Positions 1 through 5,483 of a stretch of DNA of 5,815 nt are shown one piece after another. The notes beneath the pieces are model-generated. The model had not been told where the DNA came from and ran no database searches. It was given only the letters and a program-made list of their open reading frames with translations. The translations under genes and the position numbers were made by a program. How positions within the stretch are numbered: the stretch's first letter is position 1; each line of letters opens with the position of its first letter. Source of the stretch: Coriobacteriia bacterium (GTDB taxonomy: Bacteria > Actinomycetota > Coriobacteriia > Anaerosomatales > JAUVQN01); the NCBI GenBank assembly GCA_030598125.1, contig JAUVQN010000089.1, positions 1 through 5,815 of the forward strand, written 5' to 3'.

Positions 1-297
1 CACGGGATCTACGAGGAGCGCTGCCAGATGTGCGGCGAGTGCGTGCTGGACCAGTCCGCGGGGATCTGCCCGGTCACGACCTGCCCCAAGGGCCTGTTGA
101 ACGGCCCGTGCGGGGGGATGTGGGAGGGCAGCTGCGAGGTGCTGCGCGACCGCGAGTGCACGTTCGTGCGGATCCACCGGCGACTGGAAGCGCAGGGCAG
201 ACCGGCGACGCACGAGATGGTCCGGCCGAAGGATCACTCGAGGAAGCTGAAGCCCGGACGCGTCAACCTGCGGGCAGATCGCGAGGCGGGCCGGTGA
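1..297 (+). CDS. metV: MetV-type cysteine-rich MTHFR partner protein, 5'-truncated by the window
   Basis: The frame is open from base 1 to a TGA at 295-297 and encodes the last 98 residues of a longer protein. The visible part is very rich in cysteine: counting the first visible residue as 1, Cys lie at 8, 11, 14, 23, 28, 37, 45 and 53, in the arrangement CxxCGxC...GICPVTxCPKxLLNGPCGG...GxCE. This is the hallmark of the 'methylenetetrahydrofolate reductase C-terminal' family, whose acetogen members are called MetV. MetV is a metal-binding (Zn and/or Fe-S) subunit that pairs with a short MetF in MetVF-type methylene-THF reductases. A basic tail of about 40 residues follows the Cys cluster. The stop codon overlaps the metF start (GTGA at 294-297), so the two are almost certainly translationally coupled. 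The upstream start and any N-terminal part lie outside the window. Family assignment is firm; the exact metal content is not visible. Confidence 0.9.
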   Translation, partial: HGIYEERCQMCGECVLDQSAGICPVTTCPKGLLNGPCGGMWEGSCEVLRDRECTFVRIHRRLEAQGRPATHEMVRPKDHSRKLKPGRVNLRADREAGR

Positions 298-1166
298 GCC
301 GTCTCCAGGGGATGCTGGAGAAGGCCGAGTTCGTGGTCACCGGCGAGATCGCTCCTCCCCACGGGACCGACATGAGCGCCATGCTCGACTCCGTGGCGCT
401 GCTCGCTCCCGCCTGTCACGCGCTCAACGTGACCGACAATCAGGGCGCCACGCTGCACATGGCGAGCATCGTGGTGTCGAGACTGTTGCGCGATGCCGGA
501 GCCGAACCCATCTTCCAGCAGACGTGCCGCGACCGGAACAGGCTTGCGCTCGAAGCCGATCTGCTCGCGGCATGGGCGCTCGGGCTCGAGAACGTGCTCT
601 TCGTCACCGGCGACGATACGAGGTCGGGGGACCACCCGGAGGCCAAGGGCGTCTTCGACGTGGACTCCACCCAACTCATCGCGATCGCTCGTGGGATGAA
701 CGGCGGCGAGGACATGCAGGGCCGATCGCTCTCCGGCCGCACCGGCTTCCACATAGGCGCGGCTTCGTTCCCGGAGGCCGAGCCGTGGGACATCCAGTCG
801 GCGCGCATCGAGAGCAAGGTGGCGGCGGGCGCGCGGTTCTTCCAGACGCAGGCCTTCTTCGATCCCGGCAAGCTGGTTCGCGCCGTCGATGCCACACATG
901 CGATGGGTGCGAAGGTGATCGCCGGTGTGCTGGTGCTCCGAAGCCCGCGCGTCGTGGACTTCGTGAACGAGAAGCTCGCGGGCCTCTTCGTACCCGACTC
1001 GATCGGCGAGCGCATCAAAGGGGCCGACGATCCTGTCGAAGCCGCCATCGACCTCGCCGTGGAGCAAGTCAGCGTGGCTCGAGATGTCGCGGACGGCGTG
1101 CACATCATGCCGCTCGGACTCGAGGCTCGAGTCCCCGAGATCCTGTCGCGGGCGGGCGTGCTCTGA
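294..1166 (+). CDS. metF: Methylenetetrahydrofolate reductase, MetF
   Basis: Flavin-dependent reduction of 5,10-methylene-THF to 5-methyl-THF, the last folate step of the methyl branch of the Wood-Ljungdahl pathway and of methionine synthesis; cytosolic. The protein is 290 residues, the usual size of a single-domain bacterial MetF TIM barrel. Visible family motifs: TGEIAPP with E18 (matching the catalytic Glu28 of E. coli MetF), LNVTDNQ near residue 45, LFVTGDD with D107 (matching the folate/flavin Asp120), and RFFQTQAFFD at 181-190 with Q186 (matching Gln183). IAGVLVLRSP and a C-terminal GVHIMPLG also fit. The GTG at 294 is chosen because it overlaps the metV stop by 4 bases and puts the conserved FVVTGE strand near the N-terminus. 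The frame stays open upstream to base 30, but that part only shadows the Cys-rich metV frame. The electron donor cannot be told from this sequence; in MetVF systems it may come through MetV and further subunits. Confidence 0.95.
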   Translation: MSRLQGMLEKAEFVVTGEIAPPHGTDMSAMLDSVALLAPACHALNVTDNQGATLHMASIVVSRLLRDAGAEPIFQQTCRDRNRLALEADLLAAWALGLENVLFVTGDDTRSGDHPEAKGVFDVDSTQLIAIARGMNGGEDMQGRSLSGRTGFHIGAASFPEAEPWDIQSARIESKVAAGARFFQTQAFFDPGKLVRAVDATHAMGAKVIAGVLVLRSPRVVDFVNEKLAGLFVPDSIGERIKGADDPVEAAIDLAVEQVSVARDVADGVHIMPLGLEARVPEILSRAGVL

Positions 1167-1188
1167 GCGTCCCGTCCCTCTCGGGAAG

Positions 1189-1240
1189 CGGTTCGTCCTT
1201 CGGCGGACCGATTCGTCACGCGCGTGAGCGGCTTCGTCCT
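1189..1240 (+). promoter_or_regulatory. Three phased direct repeats upstream of the LytTR gene
   Basis: The core TTCGTC occurs at 1192-1197, 1212-1217 and 1233-1238, with flanks CGG-TTCGTCC, CGA-TTCGTCA and CGGC-TTCGTCC. The start-to-start period is 20 and then 21 bp, about two helical turns. LytTR-type regulators usually bind imperfect direct repeats with about this period, and the array lies 78-129 bp before a LytTR-domain gene, so autoregulation is plausible. The assignment is inference: CGGTTCGTC also occurs once at 4242-4250 just after lipA, and the core is short. Confidence 0.4.
1216..1227. promoter_or_regulatory. Perfect 12-bp palindrome TCACGCGCGTGA
   Basis: TCACGCGCGTGA is an uninterrupted perfect palindrome between the second and third direct repeats in the metF/LytTR gap. 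It could bind a dimeric regulator. It has no spacer for an RNA loop and is not followed by a T-run, so it is not an intrinsic terminator. Function is unknown, and chance palindromes of this kind are commoner in GC-rich DNA. Confidence 0.3.
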
Positions 1241-1317
1241 CCCATCCAGGAACGGGTCTGACGACGCCCGATACGTTGAGCATGGATCGTCAGGTAACCC
1301 GTGACGGAGGCTTTCGG

Positions 1318-1794
1318 ATGCAGGACGTCCGGACACCACTCGACGGTGACACAGCGTCGGACCCGGCGGACCCCAGGGTCCTGGACGCGTGTGCTCGTCG
1401 ATACCACGCGGTGGCCTCGCTCTTCCGTCCGCCCGACGGTCCGTGCGCAGCGGCGATAGGCGTGCTCGCAGAACCCTGCCTCAGTCCCCGGGGGAGATGT
1501 TCTCTGCGAGGCGGGCGCGTGGCGGAGGCCAGCCAGCAGGCGCTGGCCAGTCTCGGCGACGCGCGCGACGCGCGCTTCCTGAGCCGCAACACCCTCGGTG
1601 GCGTGGAGGAACTCTGTCTGCCGGGCTTCATGCGGGTCCACCGTTCCTACATCGTCCGGCTGGGCGGCGTCACGGGCGTCCGGCGTGCGTCCAAGTCCTC
1701 GTTCCGGCTCGTGCTCGGCGACACGGACAAGACGGAGATCCCTGTCAGCAGGCGGCTTGTCGCGGACGTGAGGGAGCGCCTCGGGCTCGAGTGA
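1318..1794 (+). CDS. Small LytTR-domain DNA-binding protein with an incomplete domain
   Basis: A predicted transcription regulator of 158 residues. The C-terminal third, about residues 86-156, matches the second half of a LytTR domain: RFLSRNTLGGVEEL, then the signature PGFMRVHRSYIV at 102-113, a strand pair around 118-133, and the terminal IPVSRR at 141-146 followed by a last helix. LytTR domains are about 100 residues and begin with strands of the type 'I.yiea.g....v.t.dG'. That part is not recognisable here; residues 1-85 have no clear fold, no receiver domain and no membrane segment, and include uncommon codons (ATA, AGA, TGT, TCT) around 1455-1510. Neither alternative frame restores the missing strands, so a single frameshift does not explain it. 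The start ATG 1318 follows GGAGG (1306-1310) with a 7-base spacer; in-frame TTG 1276 and ATG 1282 lack such a site. The gene sits between metF and lpdA and may control the flanking one-carbon genes or itself. It may also be a decaying regulator. LytTR identity is firm; completeness and activity are not. Confidence 0.75.
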   Translation: MQDVRTPLDGDTASDPADPRVLDACARRYHAVASLFRPPDGPCAAAIGVLAEPCLSPRGRCSLRGGRVAEASQQALASLGDARDARFLSRNTLGGVEELCLPGFMRVHRSYIVRLGGVTGVRRASKSSFRLVLGDTDKTEIPVSRRLVADVRERLGLE

Positions 1795-1809
1795 TCGCGC
1801 TCGCCGGAG

Positions 1810-1818
1810 TGCTAGGAT
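1810..1818 (+). promoter_or_regulatory. Probable extended -10 promoter for lpdA-lipA
   Basis: TGCTAGGAT contains an extended -10 TG and the hexamer TAGGAT (1813-1818), 74 bases before the lpdA start and just after the LytTR stop. No good -35 element is seen 16-18 bp upstream, as is common for extended -10 promoters. Transcription would begin near 1825 and leave a leader of about 65 bases. This is a pattern call from sequence only. Confidence 0.45.
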
Positions 1819-1833
1819 GGTCCGCACCGACGG

Positions 1834-1874
1834 CCCCGCCTCTCGAGGACGGGGTCTCTCTAGCGGAGTCGCTA
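1834..1874 (+). promoter_or_regulatory. Two tandem hairpins in the lpdA leader
   Basis: Hairpin 1 pairs CCCCG (1834-1838) with CGGGG (1850-1854) and continues as CCT/AGG after a bulged A, closing a 4-base loop. Hairpin 2 pairs TAGCG (1861-1865) with CGCTA (1870-1874) around a GAGT loop. They lie between the candidate promoter and the GAGGAGG ribosome site (1881-1887). Only CT-rich bases (TCTCTC) follow hairpin 1, so it is not a classical intrinsic terminator. They could influence leader stability or translation; no known riboswitch fold was recognised. Confidence 0.3.
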
Positions 1875-1891
1875 CGGGACGAGGAGGCGCC

Positions 1892-3295
1892 ATGCGCATC
1901 GCCGTGTTGGGTGGAGGACCGGGAGGCTACCATGCTGCGTTCGAAGCGACGCGGCTCGGCGCAGAGGTGTCCCTCGTGGAGCGCGGTCCTGACGAGCTCG
2001 GAGGCACGTGTCTCAACTGGGGCTGCATCCCGACCAAGACGATCCTCAGGACGGCGCACATCATGCAGGACACGCGGCACGCCGCCGTCTTCGGACTCGA
2101 GTCGGATGTCGCCCAGCTCGACGTCTCCGGCCTCCGAGCGCGCAAGGACGACGTCGTGGCGGAGCTTCGTTCTCAGATCGCGGCGTCCGCCGAGCGCCTG
2201 AAGGTCGAGCTCGTCTGGGGCACCGGACGACTCTCGGCGCCCCAGACGATCGAGGTGGAGCTCGCCGGCGGGGGCACGCGCTCCGTGGAAGCCGACGCGG
2301 TCATCCTCGCGACTGGCTCGAAGGTCTTCGAACTCCCGAACATCGATCACTCGCTCCCGGGTGTCTGGACGTCCGACGACGCGGTCTCCCTCACCGAGGT
2401 GCCCGAGCGCATCCTGCTCATCGGCGGGGGCGTCATCGGACTGGAGTTCGCCTGCGCGTACACGTCCTTCGGATCGAAGGTGACCGTGGTGGAGCTGATG
2501 CCGACGGTGCTCCCGGGCAACGACAAGCGCGTGACGAAGACGGTCCAGAAGGCCCTCGAGGACCTCGGCGTCGGCTTCCGGCTGGATCAGAAGGTCGAGA
2601 CGGTCGAGCAGGACGGCGCGGCGATGCGCTCCACGCTCGATACGGGCGAGGTGATCGAGAGCGACATCGTCTTCTCCGCCGTCGGCCGCATCCCGGACTC
2701 GGAGGGGCTCGGGTGTGCCGAGTGCGGCATCGAGATGGACCGTGCCGCGGTCCTCACGGACGAGCACATGCGCACGAACGTCCCCGGTGTGTACGCCATC
2801 GGGGATCTCATCGGCGGGATGATGCTGGCGCACGTGGCTGAAGAAGAGGGTGTCATCGCGGCGAGGAACGCCGTGGCCGAGCTGTCCGCGGCCGAGGGCG
2901 AGACGCCTCAGCTGGAGCGCGTCGACTACGATGCGGTGCCCGCGTGCGCGTACACCTTCCCGGAGGTCGCCGTCGTCGGCTCGAGCCGCGACCCGGCGAA
3001 GGAGCGCGGCCTCGACGTGGCGCAGTCGGTCGCCAAGTTCACCGCGAACGGCATGGCGCTCGCGGAGGGGGACGCGGTGGGATTCGTCCAGCTCGTGAGC
3101 GAGAAGGAGACCGGGCGTATCGTCGGCTGCCAGATCGTCGGTCCCCACGCCGTCGAGATCGTGCACGAGGTGGCGGTTGCGATGCGCAACCGGATCGGAG
3201 TGCGTGGTCTCGCGAAGACGGTACACGCGCACCCGACGGTGAGCGAGGTCGTGCGGGCGGCCGCGCACGACGCGTGCGTCAAGTGCGGTGTGTGA
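1892..3295 (+). CDS. lpdA: Dihydrolipoamide dehydrogenase (E3/L-protein)
   Basis: FAD enzyme that passes electrons from dihydrolipoyl groups (GcvH or E2 proteins) to NAD+. It is 467 residues, the normal size for the family. In order: FAD-binding GGGPGG at 7-12; the redox disulfide C40-x4-C45 in GGTCLNWGCIPTK; a second dinucleotide fold GGGVIGLEFA at 178-187 with E201 ending strand 2, favouring NAD(H); the FAD-contact motif YAIGDLIGGMMLAHVAEEEG; and the catalytic dyad H447/E452 in HAHPTVSE. Together these mark the disulfide reductase family and, through HAHPT..E, lipoamide dehydrogenase rather than thioredoxin reductase. The chain ends ACVKCGV, giving an unusual C-terminal CxxC (C462, C465). 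ATG 1892 is preceded by GAGGAGG at 1881-1887; an in-frame ATG at 1817 overlaps the -10 element and would add 25 residues before the FAD strand, so it was not used. It probably heads an operon with lipA, 55 bp downstream, and metV-metF lies upstream. That context favours the glycine cleavage/synthase role over pyruvate dehydrogenase, though either is possible. Confidence 0.93.
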   Translation: MRIAVLGGGPGGYHAAFEATRLGAEVSLVERGPDELGGTCLNWGCIPTKTILRTAHIMQDTRHAAVFGLESDVAQLDVSGLRARKDDVVAELRSQIAASAERLKVELVWGTGRLSAPQTIEVELAGGGTRSVEADAVILATGSKVFELPNIDHSLPGVWTSDDAVSLTEVPERILLIGGGVIGLEFACAYTSFGSKVTVVELMPTVLPGNDKRVTKTVQKALEDLGVGFRLDQKVETVEQDGAAMRSTLDTGEVIESDIVFSAVGRIPDSEGLGCAECGIEMDRAAVLTDEHMRTNVPGVYAIGDLIGGMMLAHVAEEEGVIAARNAVAELSAAEGETPQLERVDYDAVPACAYTFPEVAVVGSSRDPAKERGLDVAQSVAKFTANGMALAEGDAVGFVQLVSEKETGRIVGCQIVGPHAVEIVHEVAVAMRNRIGVRGLAKTVHAHPTVSEVVRAAAHDACVKCGV

Positions 3296-3350
3296 TCCCG
3301 CGGGCGAAGCGGTCGAGACGCGCGCGAACGCGAGACGGGGGAGGGCTCGG

Positions 3351-4238
3351 GTGAGCTACGCGCACGGACCGGGCGTGGAGCGGATGCCGGAGTGGCTCGC
3401 GCGGCCTATCGCGGCGCCGGGTCGACAGTCGCACGTGAGCGGACTCCTGGACGAACTCGAGCTCAACACGGTCTGCGAATCGTCGCGGTGTCCGAACAAG
3501 GGAGAATGCTTCGGCGCGGGGACCGCGACGTTCCTCGTCATGGGCGATGCGTGTACGCGCTCGTGTCGCTTCTGTGCGGTGGACCAGACCTCTCCAGCTC
3601 CCCTGGATCCCGACGAACCGCGAAGGGTAGCCGAGGCGGCCGTCGGGATGAGGCTCGGCCACGTCGTGGTGACGTGCGTGACGCGGGACGATGTGGAGGA
3701 TGGCGGCTCGCGTTATCTCGCGGCGGTAGTCCGCGCGCTCAGGACGAGACTCTCCGACGCTTCCGTCGAGGTCCTGACCAGCGACTTCGCGGGTGATCTG
3801 GCGCAGGTCGACGTCGTGCTCGACGCGGGCCCGGACGTCTTCGACCACAACGTGGAGACGGTCCCGAGACTCTACGGCTCGGTCCGGCCGGAAGCCGACT
3901 ACCAGCGCAGTCTCGCGGTGCTCTCCCGTGCGCACGCGCACCCGTCGCGAGTCCCGGTGAAGTCCGGTCTCATGGTCGGGCTCGGCGAGACGCACGATGA
4001 GATCGTGCGCGTGATCCGCGACATCCGGGCGACGGGATGCTGTGCGCTGACGATCGGCCAGTACCTGCGGCCGTCCAAGCGGAGCGCCCCCGTCGAGGAG
4101 TTCGTCACCCCGGAGCGATTCGAGCGCCTCGCCGAGGCGGCACGCGCAGTCGGCTTCACGGCCGTCGCATCGGGTCCGTTCGTGCGTTCGAGCTACCGGG
4201 CGGCCGGTCTGTTGGAAGAGCTCAGACGCGACGCGTGA
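3351..4238 (+). CDS. lipA: Lipoyl synthase (radical SAM)
   Basis: Inserts two sulfur atoms at C6 and C8 of a protein-bound octanoyl chain to make the lipoyl cofactor of GcvH and E2 proteins. The protein has 295 residues, typical for LipA. The auxiliary-cluster motif is C42-x4-C47-x5-C53 (CESSRCPNKGEC); the radical-SAM motif is C68-x3-C72-x2-C75 (CTRSCRFC); the C-terminal RSSY at 279-282 carries the serine that ligates the auxiliary cluster, which is sacrificed as sulfur donor. VTSVTRDD-like VTCVTRDDVEDGG, FDHNVETVPRLY, KSGLMVGLGE and GQYLRPS are family signatures. The GTG at 3351 has GGAGG (3340-3344) six bases upstream; the GTG at 3288 overlaps the lpdA end and lacks a site. It probably shares a transcript with lpdA, since no terminator-like hairpin is seen in the 55-bp gap. 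No lipB or lplA octanoyl/lipoyl ligase is present in the window, so the source of the octanoyl substrate is not shown here. Confidence 0.96.
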   Translation: MSYAHGPGVERMPEWLARPIAAPGRQSHVSGLLDELELNTVCESSRCPNKGECFGAGTATFLVMGDACTRSCRFCAVDQTSPAPLDPDEPRRVAEAAVGMRLGHVVVTCVTRDDVEDGGSRYLAAVVRALRTRLSDASVEVLTSDFAGDLAQVDVVLDAGPDVFDHNVETVPRLYGSVRPEADYQRSLAVLSRAHAHPSRVPVKSGLMVGLGETHDEIVRVIRDIRATGCCALTIGQYLRPSKRSAPVEEFVTPERFERLAEAARAVGFTAVASGPFVRSSYRAAGLLEELRRDA

Positions 4239-4256
4239 GACCGGTTCGTCGCCCCG

Positions 4257-5309
4257 TCACACTCGTTCATCGCTGGGAGCGAGCACCACCGGCTCGCTGA
4301 CGCGGTCCCTTCCCGCCTCTTTGGCGGCGTAGAGGGAGCGGTCCGCTGCGGAGAAGAGACGCTCGGCGGGATGCGGGTCGTCGGCGAGCCCGGCGGACGC
4401 GGTGGCGCTGCCGATGCTGACGGAGAGAGAGAGCTGGTCGCCGTTCACGGCGACGGGGACGGCGCGTACCGCAGCGAGGATCCGCTCTCCGAGGGCACGG
4501 AGCTGCTCGACGTCCGCCTCCGGCGCGATGACGGCGAACTCGTCTCCCCCGTACCTCGCCACCAGGTCGGAGTCGCGCACGGTCTCGCGCACCGCGGTGG
4601 CGACCGCGAGCAGTGCGCGGTCGCCGACCACGTGTCCGTAGGTGTCGTTCACCCGCTTGAAGAAGTCCACGTCGAGAAGGAGCACGCCGAGGGCACGACC
4701 GTAGCGCATCGCCCACGCCGTCCACTGCGCCATGTGCGCGTTGAGCGCACGGCGGTTCAGGAGGCCCGTGAGCCCGTCACGGTTCGCGTATGCGGCGAGC
4801 AGTCGGTTGTCGTGCCAGACGCGCTCCAACAGTCTGCCGAGGAGCGCGGAGTGCGATCCGGCAGGCGCGCGCTCCGTGATGGCGTCGGTCAGCCGTCCCA
4901 GGTGGTCCCGGTACGACGCGTTCCTCACCTCCGCCGCGGCCGGTTCCACGAGCTCGAAGAGCTCGCCGAAGATCGGGTCGATCATGTAGAACTCGAGCTG
5001 GGCGGCGATGGTGAGGGCCTCTTCGCAGGAGAGGGTCTCGGTGTTCTCCGGGATGAGCAGGCGCATCTCGCAGAGCCGTGACTCCATGTCGGCGACCAAG
5101 GACTGATCGTCTCCGACGATGTCGGGAAGGAGGCCGCGTTCCCAGGCGTCGAGCAGCTCCGCCCACCACACGCAGTGCTCCCGCTCGTCCTCGGTCAGCT
5201 CGAGCATGAGGTCGCGTATCTCCGGGTCGTCGCAGCTGTCGGCGAGACGCGCGTAGACATCTCGAGCGAGCGTGTCGATCGCCTCGCACTGGCCGAGCAG
5301 GTTCCTCAT
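4257..5309 (-). CDS. GGDEF diguanylate cyclase with N-terminal ferritin-like helical domain
   Basis: A 350-residue soluble protein without signal peptide or membrane segment. Residues about 176-340 form a GGDEF domain: DGLTGLLNRR at 178-187, DVDFFKRVNDTYGH at 213-226 with metal-binding D213, and RYGGDEF with the intact catalytic signature at 254-258. An RxxD (R245-D248) lies exactly five residues before GGDEF, the usual product-inhibition site. It should therefore make c-di-GMP from two GTP and be feedback-inhibited. Residues about 1-145 look like a ferritin/rubrerythrin-type four-helix bundle: E9 with Y19 in helix 1, ExxH (E42-H45) in helix 2, E106 in a LEFYMID helix 3, and H136 in helix 4. 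The glutamate expected three residues before H136 is tyrosine (Y133), so any di-iron site would be altered. By analogy with bacterial hemerythrin-GGDEF proteins it may sense oxygen, peroxide or iron; this is inference. ATG 5309 has AGGAG (5320-5316) six bases upstream. It is convergent with lipA, 18 bp away, and divergent from the UPF0280 gene. The GGDEF call is certain; the ferritin-like call is moderate. Confidence 0.9.
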   Translation of the reverse strand: MRNLLGQCEAIDTLARDVYARLADSCDDPEIRDLMLELTEDEREHCVWWAELLDAWERGLLPDIVGDDQSLVADMESRLCEMRLLIPENTETLSCEEALTIAAQLEFYMIDPIFGELFELVEPAAAEVRNASYRDHLGRLTDAITERAPAGSHSALLGRLLERVWHDNRLLAAYANRDGLTGLLNRRALNAHMAQWTAWAMRYGRALGVLLLDVDFFKRVNDTYGHVVGDRALLAVATAVRETVRDSDLVARYGGDEFAVIAPEADVEQLRALGERILAAVRAVPVAVNGDQLSLSVSIGSATASAGLADDPHPAERLFSAADRSLYAAKEAGRDRVSEPVVLAPSDERV

Positions 5310-5483
5310 GGGATGCTCCTCATGAGATCTGACTCCCCCCGGATGCGGATCCTCCTACCTAGAGTGTTCCCCTGTGGCGGCCGCAGTCCTTCCCACCCTT
5401 CTCGCCTGGTCGGTCTCGAGCGCGCGACCGCCTGGGGGGAACGGGGTTGCCGGGAGGGGAGTCCGAGTCCAAGATTGTCAGAT
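5310..5483. other. Divergent intergenic region between the GGDEF gene and the UPF0280 gene
   Basis: About 170 bp with no convincing gene on either strand. It carries the AGGAG ribosome site of the minus-strand GGDEF gene at its left end and the candidate promoter of the UPF0280 gene at its right end. In the middle are a dyad CGGTC/GACCG (5411-5415 and 5426-5430, 10-base loop) and two copies of CGCCTGG (5403-5409 and 5429-5435). A minus-strand frame across it (to 5306) mainly shadows the UPF0280 coding strand. No clear -10 was found for the GGDEF gene. Confidence 0.5.
5447..5475 (+). promoter_or_regulatory. Candidate promoter for the UPF0280 gene, near-leaderless
   Basis: A TTGCCG -35-like element (5447-5452) is followed, after exactly 17 bases, by CAAGAT (5470-5475), which keeps the A at position 2 and the AT ending of the -10 consensus. 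Transcription would start around 5482-5484, at or next to the ATG of the UPF0280 gene. That fits the absence of a ribosome site right before this ATG. The elements are weak matches, so this is a hypothesis. Confidence 0.35.

Noticed and set aside
30..293. Extending metF upstream to base 30
   Set aside because: This would overlap all the visible metV; the residues are Arg/Gly/Pro-rich and unlike MetF, and GTG 294 gives the expected length.
1171..1185. Terminator hairpin after metF (CCCG...CGGG)
   Set aside because: The stem is only 4 bp and no T-run follows.
234..1283. Long minus-strand open frame opposite metF
   Set aside because: Same antisense artefact; no family features, while the plus strand encodes a clear MetF.
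1817..1891. Upstream ATG for lpdA
   Set aside because: It lies within the candidate -10, has no ribosome site, and adds 25 residues before the FAD-binding strand that normally begins the protein.
1745..3268. A 507-codon open frame on the minus strand opposite lpdA
   Set aside because: It mirrors the lpdA codons, is Arg/His/Asp-rich with no recognisable domain, and GC-rich third positions commonly leave the complementary frame open.
4239..4256. Bidirectional terminator between the convergent lipA and GGDEF genes
   Set aside because: The 18-bp gap holds no stem-loop beyond the 6-base ACCGGT and no T-run; any terminator must lie within the coding ends or be factor-dependent.
4371..5081. 236-codon plus-strand frame across the GGDEF gene
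   Set aside because: Complement of the GGDEF coding strand, with low-complexity Arg/Gly/Glu composition and no domain.
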